Shown: positions 30,301 to 39,449 of the stretch, in pieces
Layout: every line of letters starts with the position of its first letter
How positions within the stretch are numbered: the stretch's first letter is position 1
Assembly: GCA_903994635.1 (NCBI GenBank)
Contig: CAJEXQ010000006.1
Coordinates: forward strand, 37,700 to 101,699
Direction: 5' to 3'
Length of the DNA stretch: 64,000 nucleotides
From: an uncultured Chlorobiaceae bacterium
GTDB taxonomy: Bacteria; Bacteroidota; Chlorobiia; Chlorobiales; Chlorobiaceae
Program-made: the position numbers and the translations under genes
Notes under the pieces: generated by a model
What the model was told of the DNA's origin: nothing
The model's input: only the letters and a program-made list of their open reading frames with translations
Databases searched by the model: none

Positions 30301-30673
30301 ATTGCTGCCGATGGTTGAAATACCAGTCGAGATAGATTTCGGTAAAGAGCAGCGAAAGGTACTGGAAGTACTTCATGTTGAGCACAACCCCTTCAACCTT
30401 GTTGCGCCGTTCGGTAATGGCACTCCAATGGCCGACAATATTCAGGTCATAGCGCCGCAGGGTTTGCTCGCTGATACGATCCACCTCAAAGAGATTCTGG
30501 TGCAGCTCATGAAAAAATCCCGTCTGGCCGTCATCCTCTATCCCCTCATGCCGATCTTCACCAAGCCGGTTTTTTAGTGCGTGCAAGCCGCCACCTTTAA
30601 AAAAGCCCATCATCCACTGATTGAGCACCAGCTCCTCATGGAAGCTGCGTTTCTTCGATTGGGTTCGGCTCAT
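27362..30673 (-). CDS. Type III restriction-like helicase/nuclease (Res)
   Basis: This 1,103-aa DEAD/DEAH-box protein has the Walker A motif YWNATGSGKTLLLHV (about residue 165), motif II NLVLVDEGHRG and SF2 motif VI-like QLFGRGVRLKGREYS. The C-terminal region (about 960-1090) has a possible PD-(D/E)XK core (FYPDFLLWLVDD ... WLNFIDPKG). It is the last gene of a four-gene operon and overlaps yhcG by 4 bp. The role proposed is cleavage partner of the methyltransferase upstream. Confidence 0.85.
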   Translation of the reverse strand: MSRTQSKKRSFHEELVLNQWMMGFFKGGGLHALKNRLGEDRHEGIEDDGQTGFFHELHQNLFEVDRISEQTLRRYDLNIVGHWSAITERRNKVEGVVLNMKYFQYLSLLFTEIYLDWYFNHRQQLLDGLNDGLHSYNAEQEAEHHFQPFDADELNKLAYWNATGSGKTLLLHVNIRQYLHYFQSGNSEVYPDKIILLTPNEGLSRQHLSELQLSGFGFCSLFDKNRNVVRGSVEIIDINKLGDEMGEKTVAVEAFEGNNLVLVDEGHRGTGTAAGAWMSRRESLVRGGFAFEYSATFGQAVSKGLTVFKAEDELRKKKSKVLFETTNLKKLEAAQKQQLALTSDEKRKARTLATREIYAKSILFDYSYKFFYEDGYGKESLILNLKDRDYSDEDIARQYFTACLLSFYQQQYLWNAHRAKLTDFNLEKPLWIFVGNTVSGEDSDILNVLQFLAGFLNDEAKTKGWINELVTNTARLLDEKGRNIFHDRFTPLMQNSADEVYSDILRKLFNSDAPQRLKVVNLKSSKGELALRVGDAEPFGLINIGDDSGFFKEAENLSSFDTEPDDFGGSLFGTLNSKESRLHILIGSRKFTEGWSSWRVSTMGLLNMGKGEGSQIIQLFGRGVRLKGREYSLKRSIPAQRPKGLHLERLETLNIFGVNAGYMATFKEYLKEEGVTTTDEMIELDFKTRSNLPKSKLKTLALKDGYKDNQLLGFKRTHFPWLYEVPAEFAGKIKVPHIDLDLYPRIEAMNSKANGSILQEAVSRHTGKIAAATMALFDFDRIYLALQKFKQERSWSNMRLDRLRLEDFCLKHNEWYTLYIPPAELTIRSIADIGKQEEILIRLLQDYTDRFYRSLKMAYEGQFYDIVHVKEDDDTLLKVYHFEIDNTDEGEAYKKKIEALQMLVSDGKLGEASQWNAGQMVAICFDSHLYYPLFALGGNVPLKIRPLAFDAPSEVQFVRDLEAFYKSPTGQDIIGKRSLYLLRNADTKAKGLGFALAGNFYPDFLLWLVDDTTGKQWLNFIDPKGLRQMNLDDPKLGLYKEVKVIQAKLGDPKLTLNAFILSATRFESLINVSCRQEDLEERNVLFMPDGGAVYLRKMFDRVG

Positions 30674-31692
30674 AGTTTCCCCGCCAGCTCTTCTTCAATT
30701 TCGGCTACCGTGGGCAACTGCCTCTGTATATCCATCGGGATCTCTTTGGTAATAAATGAGCTGACTCCTATCGGCTTATTGACATCACGCAAGGCATACT
30801 CCACATCAAACCGGTTTTTATCTTTACACAAAATCAACCCGATACTCGGCTGATCGCCCTCGCCCCGCAGCAGATCATCAACTGCCGACAAATAAAAATT
30901 AATTTTGCCCACATACTCCGGTTTGAACTCTCCCGTTTTCAGCTCCACAACCACATAGCATTTCAATCGAGTGTGGTAGAAAAGTAAATCCAAAAAATAG
31001 CTTCGGTTATTGACTTCCAGGGGGTACTGTCGCCCTAAAAAAGCAAAACCTTTGCCCAGCTCAAGCAAGAAGCGTGTAATGTTTGCCACCAACTGATTTT
31101 CAACATCACGCTCTACAGCCCGCTGGCTGAGCGTAAGAAAATCAAACATATAGGGATCTTTCAGGGTTTGCTGGGCAAGTTCAGACTGAGGAGATGGAAG
31201 AACTGCTTTAAAGTTGCTTGGAGCAAGACCTTGACGGAGGTGTAAACCTTGTTCGATCTGAAGACATAGAATTGAACGACTCCAGCCATTTTCAGCACAT
31301 GCAGCGGCATAAAAAAGGGCAACATCAACGTCCTTGATTTTAGACAGAATGGTTCGGATATGTCCCCAGGGCAATTGTCCCACAGCCTGTGGGACAATTG
31401 TAAAGCGATGTGATAAAAACAGATAGAACTGGCGCATGGCAAATAAGCTGGTACGGGAAAAACCCTGAATACCGGGATGCTCAGCCTGTAAATCTTTGGC
31501 CATTTCATCCACGACAGCGCCTCCCCACTCTTGTGCCTGCTGCAACGTCACTATCTTTTGACCGATATACCAATACAGGCTGACTAATTCATTATTCGCA
31601 GCCAGCACTGCCCGCATTTGCGTTGTTTGAATGCGTTGTTTGATTTCGCTGAGCGCGAGGCGATAGTCAACATGAACCGTGATTGAACTCAT
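30670..31692 (-). CDS. YhcG-type PD-(D/E)XK nuclease (DUF1016)
   Basis: This complete 340-aa protein has an N-terminal DUF1016 helical domain (NELVSLYWYIGQKI; PWGHIRTILSKI) and a C-terminal PD-(D/E)XK domain with FLGRQYPLEV, YFLDLLFYHTRLKCYVVVELK and the trailing GEFKPEYVGKINFYLSA. It overlaps both neighbours by 4 bp, mod upstream and res downstream, so it is an integral operon member and not a chance insertion. Four partial DUF1016 copies elsewhere in the window are broken. YhcG proteins are common in defence islands, with unclear role. Confidence 0.9.
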   Translation of the reverse strand: MSSITVHVDYRLALSEIKQRIQTTQMRAVLAANNELVSLYWYIGQKIVTLQQAQEWGGAVVDEMAKDLQAEHPGIQGFSRTSLFAMRQFYLFLSHRFTIVPQAVGQLPWGHIRTILSKIKDVDVALFYAAACAENGWSRSILCLQIEQGLHLRQGLAPSNFKAVLPSPQSELAQQTLKDPYMFDFLTLSQRAVERDVENQLVANITRFLLELGKGFAFLGRQYPLEVNNRSYFLDLLFYHTRLKCYVVVELKTGEFKPEYVGKINFYLSAVDDLLRGEGDQPSIGLILCKDKNRFDVEYALRDVNKPIGVSSFITKEIPMDIQRQLPTVAEIEEELAGKL

Positions 31693-34600
31693 GATACCCC
31701 CTCCACTGTAAACATGCGACTCAGGAACTCGGGCTCAATCTGCTGAATTTTCAGCTTTTTGGTAATGCCTCCTTCCGCTTCGGTAGTGGTAAAGACTGCG
31801 GGAATATTATGATCGCCATTGATATAGACAATATCGAATTCACTGTCTGCCGGGTTGATGGCAAGTTTTTCACAGAGACCGTTCAGGGTATCATAATCCA
31901 CCAGATCCAGATCACGCCATAACACCAATGTTTTTTCGCCCGTCGGCATTAAGCCTGTTACCATTACAAAACCTTTACCCGGCTGCACATCAATATGCAT
32001 AACGCGGAGACCGATCAAGTAGTTGAAGGTTTCAACCAGATCGATGGTACGCTCTTCATAAGCGCCCGCCGAATCGACGGCAACCTTCAGCTTGCAGTCA
32101 AACGGCTTATTGAAATGCTCCACCGAAAGCAGCGATCCCCGGCTTTCGATGTCGAGCAGATAGCGCAGGAGATACTCCTCCTGTACTGAGTTTGGCAGCG
32201 TATCGAGCAAATCCTGTTGCTTTGAGTTACGACGGAGCTGGAGGTTGTTCAGCGTATCTTCGTAGCTCTCGATTTTGAGGACTTTGAAAGCGTGGGAGAT
32301 GCCTTTTTGCGGGGCTGTAGCTTTGCCATCTTTCCATTCGGCAGAGTAAACTACTTTCTGGATACGGGGTTTCAGAACGGTGTCAAAGTATTCGCCCTGT
32401 TCGACGAGGATGTAACTATGTTTTTCTTTTGTATCGCGAGCGATAGAGATCACCGCGTGTGCCGTGGTACCAGAACCTCCAAAAAAATCTATAGCTATAG
32501 TCTTGTTCTGACCGATTCCAGATGCACGAAGGGTATCTTCAACCAGCTTTCTGGCCTTTGGAAAATCAAAATTCTTATTTGAGAATAGATCCTTCAGTTC
32601 AGATGCACCATAGTTAGCTGAAGCATATTCGCTTTTGTCCCACCAAGTGACAGGTGCCGCATCTTCATCCATCCTTGTTTTAAAATCAATACTTATTTCA
32701 TCATTATTATCCCTGCGTACACGATATTCATGGTATTCATCAGCAACTCGCTTATGACCTCTTTGCCAATTTTTCTCTATGACTTTTTTATTTACGTACT
32801 TTGTTGGATAAACCAGCCGCTCATCGTCACCAATCTCCTCAAGTAACTTGTATTGTCGAAGCTCCTCATTCCACTCAATATGCGGTATGCGAATTATGTT
32901 ATCGTTTTTCACCACAATCGGATAGAACAATTTCGGTCGATCTTCCCGAAGATCATTGCTTCCTGCACGAATAAAATTCATCCATGCATATCTGCCAATT
33001 TCATCAATTAATGGATATCTCAGTGCCTTACTTTCACTATATCCAATTGCACAAGGAAGTGCCTTATCTGACTTTCCATAAAACAAAGCATACTCATGAA
33101 CAGGTGAAAATTTACCAGTTGCTTTACGACTCTGAGGGTTCGATTTGACAACGGTAACACCCACTTCCTTCTCGAAAATTTCACCAAGCATAGCTCTAAG
33201 AAGTGCGACTTCCTGATCATCAATGGCGATAGTAACAAGTGCATCATCAAGCATCAACGAGCGCACAAGAACTAACCTGTCTTGCATTAAACTCAACCAA
33301 GAAGAATCCTTGTATCCATTCTTATACATAATTGCTGATGCATCCGTATTATAAGGCGGATCAATATAAACACACTTCACCTGCTCTCGATACCGCTCCT
33401 GCAACAGATTCAGCGCTTGAAAATTATCCCCATGTATCAACAGCCCGTCAAGGCTTTCATCCAGATTATCAATAACAGCAAGCAGTGCATGTTTGAACGC
33501 AGCATCAAAAAGCGCTGTATCCGCCATCAAATATGGGTGCGCCTTCAGGTACTCAACGCTTCCTTTTTCGGCCTTGCTGAAAAGATCCGGCTTGTCAACT
33601 TCGACACTCTCAAGCATCCCGAGGCTCTCCCATTGTTCCCATTGCTTCTGGTTGGCGGCAATAGCAGGATAGAGGCTTTCGGGCAGGCGGTCGAGCGTGA
33701 CGCAGTAGTGGGCGGAAACGACGAACTTCTTTTTCAGCCAGAGCTTTTTCTGGAACTCTTCGATCTGGGCAAGAAAGGTGATCAGGTCGAGGGCAATGAA
33801 GCGCAGGGTTTGAATCATGCGCAGGCTTTTTTCGATGTCGGCAAACTTTTCGGCATTTTGCACGTCGTCGAGGTGCATCACTTCGTTCTTGATGTAGAAA
33901 TCGAGCTCACGGCGCAAAAATCCGCCTAAATCCTTGTGGATAAAGTAGTCGGCATTGTTCCGCGTGGTATAGTTGGTGAGGCATTTTTCGAGCAGGGTTC
34001 GCTGCGGGTTTTTCTCGGTCGGTTCCCGTTTGCTCAAATCCAGCCAGTGACTTTTGACTGTTTGGTTCCCCAGAATGGCCTTGACGGCGGCACTTACCAG
34101 CTCCTCCTGTTTGGTGCCTTTCGGCATGGCCTTGTATGCAAATCGCAGAACCAGCTCTCCCTTGACCACTTCGACCGGCAGCAAGCTCTCCTCGTACTCA
34201 TCCCCCTCATCGTCAACAAGCGTGCGGATATGTGGCTCAATCAGGGCAAAACGACGCTCCTTGTCGTTATCCTTGCGGTTATCTTTGGCGGTGTCGGCGG
34301 TCACCAGACGGAAGCTGACCGTGCGGCCATCGTCAAGCTTAAAGCCGTAGTTTGAAAAGTTTTCGCCGCTCTTGGTGTAGTACTGATCCTTGTTTGCCCA
34401 GTGCAGCATTACCTCTTCACCGGCATACGGTATGGCGTAGGTATCTCCTTTGTAACGGCGCTGGCTGATGAAATCGCCTTTGTCGTAGTAGCGGGAGAAA
34501 AAGGTGAGCAGATGCGTGAAGACGGTGTTTTCATGCTCGGAGGCACCGGTGCCATAGTCGGTAATCTTCTGGCGCAGGGCAAGCACAGCGGGAACAGCAT

Positions 34601-34847
34601 CAGGGTCCATGCCGTCGGCAACGTATTGCATCTCCTTCTTTTTCAGCTCTGCATGAAGGGAGGTAATGGTTGCGGCTCTGGTCGCGGCAAGGTTTTCATC
34701 TATCTTGAGTTTGAGACGATTGTCGAGATAGTCGTTAATCTCAACCACCCGCGAATTGAGAATGCGATAAACACCAAAATCCAGCTCAGGCCGGTCGATC
34801 TGGAATATCTCTTTCAGCTTTTTTACCAGCTCTTCGTATTTGCTCAT
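31689..34847 (-). CDS. Site-specific DNA methyltransferase, beta class (type III Mod-like)
   Basis: This 1,052-aa protein has motif IV VKCVYIDPPYNTDASAI (about residue 490) before motif I TIAIDFFGGSGTTAHAV (about residue 810), which is the order of beta-class amino-methyltransferases. A ~450-residue N-terminal extension precedes the catalytic part. The modified base is probably N6-adenine by family. Its stop overlaps the yhcG start, and it follows the SNF2 gene after 24 bp. Confidence 0.9.
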   Translation of the reverse strand: MSKYEELVKKLKEIFQIDRPELDFGVYRILNSRVVEINDYLDNRLKLKIDENLAATRAATITSLHAELKKKEMQYVADGMDPDAVPAVLALRQKITDYGTGASEHENTVFTHLLTFFSRYYDKGDFISQRRYKGDTYAIPYAGEEVMLHWANKDQYYTKSGENFSNYGFKLDDGRTVSFRLVTADTAKDNRKDNDKERRFALIEPHIRTLVDDEGDEYEESLLPVEVVKGELVLRFAYKAMPKGTKQEELVSAAVKAILGNQTVKSHWLDLSKREPTEKNPQRTLLEKCLTNYTTRNNADYFIHKDLGGFLRRELDFYIKNEVMHLDDVQNAEKFADIEKSLRMIQTLRFIALDLITFLAQIEEFQKKLWLKKKFVVSAHYCVTLDRLPESLYPAIAANQKQWEQWESLGMLESVEVDKPDLFSKAEKGSVEYLKAHPYLMADTALFDAAFKHALLAVIDNLDESLDGLLIHGDNFQALNLLQERYREQVKCVYIDPPYNTDASAIMYKNGYKDSSWLSLMQDRLVLVRSLMLDDALVTIAIDDQEVALLRAMLGEIFEKEVGVTVVKSNPQSRKATGKFSPVHEYALFYGKSDKALPCAIGYSESKALRYPLIDEIGRYAWMNFIRAGSNDLREDRPKLFYPIVVKNDNIIRIPHIEWNEELRQYKLLEEIGDDERLVYPTKYVNKKVIEKNWQRGHKRVADEYHEYRVRRDNNDEISIDFKTRMDEDAAPVTWWDKSEYASANYGASELKDLFSNKNFDFPKARKLVEDTLRASGIGQNKTIAIDFFGGSGTTAHAVISIARDTKEKHSYILVEQGEYFDTVLKPRIQKVVYSAEWKDGKATAPQKGISHAFKVLKIESYEDTLNNLQLRRNSKQQDLLDTLPNSVQEEYLLRYLLDIESRGSLLSVEHFNKPFDCKLKVAVDSAGAYEERTIDLVETFNYLIGLRVMHIDVQPGKGFVMVTGLMPTGEKTLVLWRDLDLVDYDTLNGLCEKLAINPADSEFDIVYINGDHNIPAVFTTTEAEGGITKKLKIQQIEPEFLSRMFTVEGVS

Positions 34848-34871
34848 GGGGTATCAGTAGAATAAATTCAA

Positions 34872-37844
34872 TTATGCAACAGCCCAGCGAATGGTAAACA
34901 GCTCTTCGGTGGAACTGTTTTGTGCAAGTCGTCGTTCAAGCGATGCAATCAGGGTGTCACGTTTCTCCATAATCTCATCTTCAACCTTAAAAATCTCCTG
35001 TCGGTGCCGACGTTGCTGCTTTTCAAGTTTTTGTATCTGCTGCTGTATCGCGTGTTGTTCATCAAGGGTGACGGCCTGCCTTGCCTGACGCCGCTGTGCC
35101 TTGATCTGCTCTTTGGTATCGGCAAGCGTTTTTTCGGCTGAAAACACCATGTCGTCAGCCCACTTTTCCAGCTTTTCACGGGCCAGGTTGAAGTGGACGC
35201 TGTTCTCTTCGAGTGAACGGCTTACGGTAGCTCTTGCGTGCTGCTCCGATTCGGCCACAAGACGTTGTTCAACTGCTGCCGGGATGTCGATGGTGCCAGC
35301 GACACTTCCCAGACAGATGAAGAGCTTCTCCATCGTCTCCTGATCGAGCGAAACACCGCTTTCATCAAAACCTGAAAAGAGAAGGTACTCTTCACGCTGG
35401 TAAGATTCAACAACCAGGCGAATAAGGGTGAGAAATCCCTTTTTCCCCCGGAGCGCTTCTACGGCATGAATGCGGGCTGCATGTTGTGAAAGGTCAAAGA
35501 GAATCTCTACCGGAAGAGTCGAAAGCGCCTTTGCCTTCTCCAGAACATGCTCACCAAGCGGATGGGAGAGGCGATAGAGGAATCGGCTCTGTTCTTCACC
35601 GGCACCATTACCGCCATCCAGCATTGCTGCCGGTGTCGATTTTGAGATGAGATGGTAACGTCCGGTGAGAATATCGGGGCTCGGGGTTCGCTGGAGGTCA
35701 AAGCTTAACGCATCATCGTTAAAACGGGCATCGCCATCAAGCATGAAACGAGTCAGTGACCAGAAGCGCTGGCTGAAACGGTCGAGCTGGGCCTTTGCGT
35801 CATTGAGCTGCATCCGAAGGCGCTGATGCACATCTTCATCGAAGTTTTCAAAGAGCGCCCGGCGGGTGTCGGCCATGCGGCTGCGGATTTGCTCATCCAT
35901 TTCAGCTTGCAGGGTATGAAATGCTGTATCGATCTCTTCCGGCGTTCGGCACTCCTGATAGATGGCGAGAATGCGCTGTTCAAAGTCAACGCCTGATTCA
36001 ATGGTGCCAAGCACTTCATCGGAAGCGCCGAATACTCCGTTAAACAGATTGAACTTTTCACCAAGCAGTTCCAGCACTCGCCGGTCAGCCTCGTTGCGCT
36101 CGTTCAGGAAGTTGATAACCACAACATCGTGCTGCTGGCCGTAGCGATGGCAACGTCCGATCCGCTGTTCAATGCGCTGCGGATTCCAGGGCAGGTCGTA
36201 GTTGATAACGAGAGAGCAGAACTGGAGGTTTATCCCTTCCGAAGCAGCTTCAGTGGCTATCATGATGGAGCCCTCATCCCGGAACTGCTCAATCAGAGCC
36301 GTGCGAACATCCACAGCGCGTGAACCCGATGCACGACCGCCCTCGTGGTTCTTGTCAACCCATTGCCGATAAATTTCAGTGGCTTCCGCTCCACCATTGG
36401 TGCCGTTGAAAAGCACCACCTTGCCGCTGTAGCCATGAGAGTCCAGAAAGCTCTTGAGATACTCTTGTGTGCGTCGCGATTCAGTGAAAATCAAAGCCTT
36501 GCGCAATGCCCCGGTTGATTGCATCTGCTCGAAACCAATATCGAGAGCCGTCAGCAGGCTTTTGGTTTTCGTATCAGTGCCGATACTGCGTGCCCAGGTT
36601 GCAAGCCGTTCCAAAATTTCAATCTCTTCACGCAGCTTTTTCCGGTCAGGAGCAAGTGGCTCTTGATCGGTTTCGTCTGCCTCAGGCTCCGCCAAAATCT
36701 CATCAAGCAGCTCACTCTCCATCTCCTCTGCCTCAAGAAGTGCCTCGGTGAACTCCCGGTCGTTCAGAGACTTCTCATCACGAAGTGCTTCAAGCCGGAT
36801 TCTCAACGTGTCGAGTGTCGCCGCGATGGCCTGCGACGATGAAGCAAGCAGTTTGCGCAGAATAAGCGCGGTCAGGTGGCGCTGCCGTTTGGGAAGCGCA
36901 TAGCTCTCTGTGCGCTGAAGAAACCCGGATACCGCTTCGTAAAGCGCATGTTCATTGTCGCTTGGTGAGAAGGGACGAGTAATAGGATGGCGCTCGGTAT
37001 AACGGATATATTCTGTTACCTGATTTCGCAAGGTGCGTTTGCAGAATCCCGAAAGTCTTTGACGAAGCGCTTCGAGATCGCTCCCTGCACTGGCGTATAG
37101 GGAACGGAAAGAGTCAGCATCACCGAACAATTGCTCGTCAATGAGGGTTGAGAGCCCGTAGAGTTCAAGCAGAGAGTTTTGGAGTGGTGTTGCAGTCAAA
37201 AGAAGCTTGCGGCAATCCTCGGTAGCCCATCGTATACCCTGACCAACCTTGTTGCTTGGCCGGTAGGCATTCCGCAGCTTGTGGGCTTCATCAATCACCA
37301 CAAGATCCCAGGCGATGCTCTTTAACTCCTCCCGCAAAGCGTGTGCATAATTCATGGAAATGATGAGCACACTCTTCTCGTGCAATGGGTCGCGACCGTT
37401 CCGTTGCGCCTCACGCCAGGCCTTGGCATCAAGCACCAGTGTCGGCAAGTTGAACTTCTCCTGTAACTCAAGCGCCCACTGCTTGCGCAACGAAGCCGGG
37501 CAAATCACCAGCAACCGCCGCTTGCGTTCCGCCCAGAACTGGCAGAGCACAATTCCCGCCTCAATCGTCTTACCAAGACCAACCTCATCAGCCAGAATCA
37601 CACCTCTTGAAAGCGGCGACTGAAGAGCAAACAGTGCCGCCTCAATCTGATGGGGATTCAGATCAACAGCAGCATCAAACAGAGCCATCGACAAGCGGTC
37701 CATGCCGTTTGCTGCCCGACGGGTCAGGTCGTAGGCAAAATACTTGCTGTGGTAAGGCGTGATGCTCATTGGCTGTTGCGGGTTGGCATCAGGTTTACAG
37801 TGGAGAGCATGAACTTGGGTTTTATAGAGGTCGAGGTTGCGCAC
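34872..37844 (-). CDS. SNF2/HepA-like helicase
   Basis: This 990-aa SWI2/SNF2 ATPase has motif I GVILADEVGLGKTIEAGIVL (about residues 80-99), motif II DLVVIDEAHKLRN, motif III LLTATPLQNS, a helicase C domain with ATEAASEGINLQF, and motif VI QRIGRCHRYGQ. A long coiled-coil-prone C-terminus (about 880-970, rich in E, K, Q, R) follows. It is the first gene of the operon. A related gene has been reduced to a stub at 58846-59271. Confidence 0.9.
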   Translation of the reverse strand: MRNLDLYKTQVHALHCKPDANPQQPMSITPYHSKYFAYDLTRRAANGMDRLSMALFDAAVDLNPHQIEAALFALQSPLSRGVILADEVGLGKTIEAGIVLCQFWAERKRRLLVICPASLRKQWALELQEKFNLPTLVLDAKAWREAQRNGRDPLHEKSVLIISMNYAHALREELKSIAWDLVVIDEAHKLRNAYRPSNKVGQGIRWATEDCRKLLLTATPLQNSLLELYGLSTLIDEQLFGDADSFRSLYASAGSDLEALRQRLSGFCKRTLRNQVTEYIRYTERHPITRPFSPSDNEHALYEAVSGFLQRTESYALPKRQRHLTALILRKLLASSSQAIAATLDTLRIRLEALRDEKSLNDREFTEALLEAEEMESELLDEILAEPEADETDQEPLAPDRKKLREEIEILERLATWARSIGTDTKTKSLLTALDIGFEQMQSTGALRKALIFTESRRTQEYLKSFLDSHGYSGKVVLFNGTNGGAEATEIYRQWVDKNHEGGRASGSRAVDVRTALIEQFRDEGSIMIATEAASEGINLQFCSLVINYDLPWNPQRIEQRIGRCHRYGQQHDVVVINFLNERNEADRRVLELLGEKFNLFNGVFGASDEVLGTIESGVDFEQRILAIYQECRTPEEIDTAFHTLQAEMDEQIRSRMADTRRALFENFDEDVHQRLRMQLNDAKAQLDRFSQRFWSLTRFMLDGDARFNDDALSFDLQRTPSPDILTGRYHLISKSTPAAMLDGGNGAGEEQSRFLYRLSHPLGEHVLEKAKALSTLPVEILFDLSQHAARIHAVEALRGKKGFLTLIRLVVESYQREEYLLFSGFDESGVSLDQETMEKLFICLGSVAGTIDIPAAVEQRLVAESEQHARATVSRSLEENSVHFNLAREKLEKWADDMVFSAEKTLADTKEQIKAQRRQARQAVTLDEQHAIQQQIQKLEKQQRRHRQEIFKVEDEIMEKRDTLIASLERRLAQNSSTEELFTIRWAVA

Positions 37845-37851
37845 ACTGCCT

Positions 37852-37915
37852 CATATTTATCATTTATTCACATCAAATAAAAGAGATAAAGGCAGTTACA
37901 GGAAAAATTCAAATG
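37852..37915. repeat. Spacer shared with the region upstream of the helicase stub at 59285-59345
   Basis: Both stretches contain CACATCAAATAAAA or CATATCAAATAAAA and then GGCAGTTACA or GGAGGTTACA. Each lies between a helicase gene start and DUF1016 debris. This suggests that both helicase loci derive from the same ancestral arrangement. It probably contains the promoter of the SNF2 operon. Confidence 0.5.
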
Positions 37916-37943
37916 AGTTTTATGCGGAATAATCGGGGATGAC

Positions 37944-38403
37944 AATACTTCAAAACATTGCGGCCAGGGTATCGCGGTTCCAGCCATTTATTGCAGTCTG
38001 CTCCATGTACCAGAATCGAACCGGTAGATCCTTGATTTTTTCAATCAACAAGCAGTGATGACCCCAGGGAATACCTGCAAGCAAAGCCTGCTCCGGTAAT
38101 TTTGCAACAGCCTGTTGCAAAATTGATGCCCCGTATTCTCTGGCAAAACGGATCATATACCCGATGTTCCGTTCCGAAAAGCCCTTTGATCTCAGGCAAT
38201 TCGTTGTGGATATCCTTTGAAAGCCTGGGAATAACCGCAGCTCCCCAACCAAGCACCTTTTGTTTCTCCTCAAGCATCTTTCCGATATCCCAATACATGG
38301 CAATCAACTCCGAATTTGCAGAGAGAATCGCTTTTGTTTGCGCTTGTCGTATTCGCTGTTTAATGTCGATCAGCAGCGTCTTGTAAAATGTCAGTTCACT
38401 CAT
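37944..38403 (-). pseudogene. DUF1016/YhcG remnant, frameshifted and truncated
   Basis: ATG at 38403 begins SELTFYKTLLIDIKQRIRQA and reads through MYWDIGKMLEEKQ and the LSKDIHNELPEIKG block. After a frame change near 38190 it continues as FSERNIGYMIRFAREYG and IPWGHHCLLIEKIKD, ending soon after INGWNRDTLA. The C-terminal nuclease domain is missing. The start overlaps the end of the mini-HsdM reading frame (ATGAGTGA). Confidence 0.82.
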
Positions 38404-38524
38404 ATCCAAACTCCTTCAAATATCCTGCCAGCTCAACACTTGCAGTATCTATATTCTCACGTAGCGATTCGCAGTCCTCTTCTGGGAAGTTTTCCAACCA
38501 CGACAATGAAAGTTTATGAGCCAT
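38396..38524 (-). pseudogene. 42-codon mini-HsdM (N-terminus joined in frame to C-terminus)
   Basis: ATG at 38524 begins [13 protein letters not shown], the HsdM N-terminus seen at 41696, 49810 and 51585. After about 26 codons it passes directly into ASVELAGYLKEFGYE, the HsdM C-terminus seen at 40413, 42958, 53267 and 54628. The frame is uninterrupted to TGA at 38396. The junction falls where both parents have GGATGCT, which suggests microhomology deletion. No function is expected, but it is translatable and coupled to the next frame. Confidence 0.8.
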
Positions 38525-38690
38525 TTATGTCTATATTTTTTGAATGCCACGGGTGGTAGTGTTCTTGGGGTACGCTTGGGAATAGCAGACCAGCATAATT
38601 TCATCAATTAACAGGGCCGTGACACCCATTCAAGATCTGAATTAACTGACTATCACGGCTTTATCGCACCAGTCCGTTTTGAATGATGGG

Positions 38691-39449
38691 TTAGGTTTCA
38701 AGGTTTTTGGCATATGCATTCCAATCAATAGCCGGGACAGTGCCCAACGATTGCAGCTTTTGAAGGAGCCGAAAGAGAAAATAGACCAATGCGTTTTGAG
38801 ATGGACCAAACGTAAAGGAATGATCATTGTTAAATGTGTCGAAAGAAGCCCCACTTACCGCCAAGCCACAGTCAATCCGTTGAATTGCGGTCAGTTGTGA
38901 GAGTGCTGAAGTAAATGCAGTGCCAAAGTTGTCTGTCCAACTAATATTGGTAGCGACGATTCCTGCAATTATTTCGAAATGTGATTTTGCAGGAAAAACG
39001 CCACCTGCATGGGTAATCGGCACGCTTGTTCTGTATAGAGTTCTAACCGATTCTGCTTTTCCCCCAGCATATTCCAAATATACTTTGTCAATATGAGGCT
39101 TTACCTCAAAAACAGCGTATACCGATTCTGCTGGGATGAATCGGTGATTTTGTTGATCTAATAGTGTTGGTGTGTACTGATTATCAAAAATCACAACATC
39201 AATTTGATCGCTTGTTTTTCCATTTGAATCAATCACTATTCCTGTATCCACAGCATATCGATCTGGCAGGTATTTCCTAACCATCTCAATAAAATGTTTT
39301 TCGTTTACATCTCCCATTGTTCCGTTGTGGGTAATAGATGCACTCGACATTTCAAGCTGCGTTTTTAGCATAGCTTGTTGCATGGCAAAAGACTGTTGCA
39401 AAAAAGTCTTACCGTCAATGTTTGATGCGTCTTTCGCTTTGCAACTCAT
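38691..39449 (-). CDS. DUF6602-family protein, PD-(D/E)XK-like, partner of nucleotidyltransferase
   Basis: This 252-aa protein is read from the ATG that overlaps the nucleotidyltransferase stop (ATGA); an ATG six codons upstream is also in frame. It has an N-terminal helical part (KTFLQQSFAMQQAMLKTQLE), then GDVNEKHFIEMVRKYLP, and a nuclease-like core DQIDVVIFDNQY ... VYAVFEVKPHIDK. The D ... E-x-K spacing fits the PD-(D/E)XK fold. The domain is known only by number (DUF6602). With the upstream gene it forms a two-gene unit resembling a cyclase/synthetase plus nuclease effector; that role is inference. Confidence 0.72.
   Translation of the reverse strand: MSCKAKDASNIDGKTFLQQSFAMQQAMLKTQLEMSSASITHNGTMGDVNEKHFIEMVRKYLPDRYAVDTGIVIDSNGKTSDQIDVVIFDNQYTPTLLDQQNHRFIPAESVYAVFEVKPHIDKVYLEYAGGKAESVRTLYRTSVPITHAGGVFPAKSHFEIIAGIVATNISWTDNFGTAFTSALSQLTAIQRIDCGLAVSGASFDTFNNDHSFTFGPSQNALVYFLFRLLQKLQSLGTVPAIDWNAYAKNLET

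Noticed and set aside
27400..37800. Long plus-strand open frames opposite the restriction operon (for example 28463-28912, 29216-29770, 33417-33929)
   Set aside because: They lie wholly inside well-supported minus-strand genes, have no recognisable domains and no ribosome-binding sites; they are shadows.
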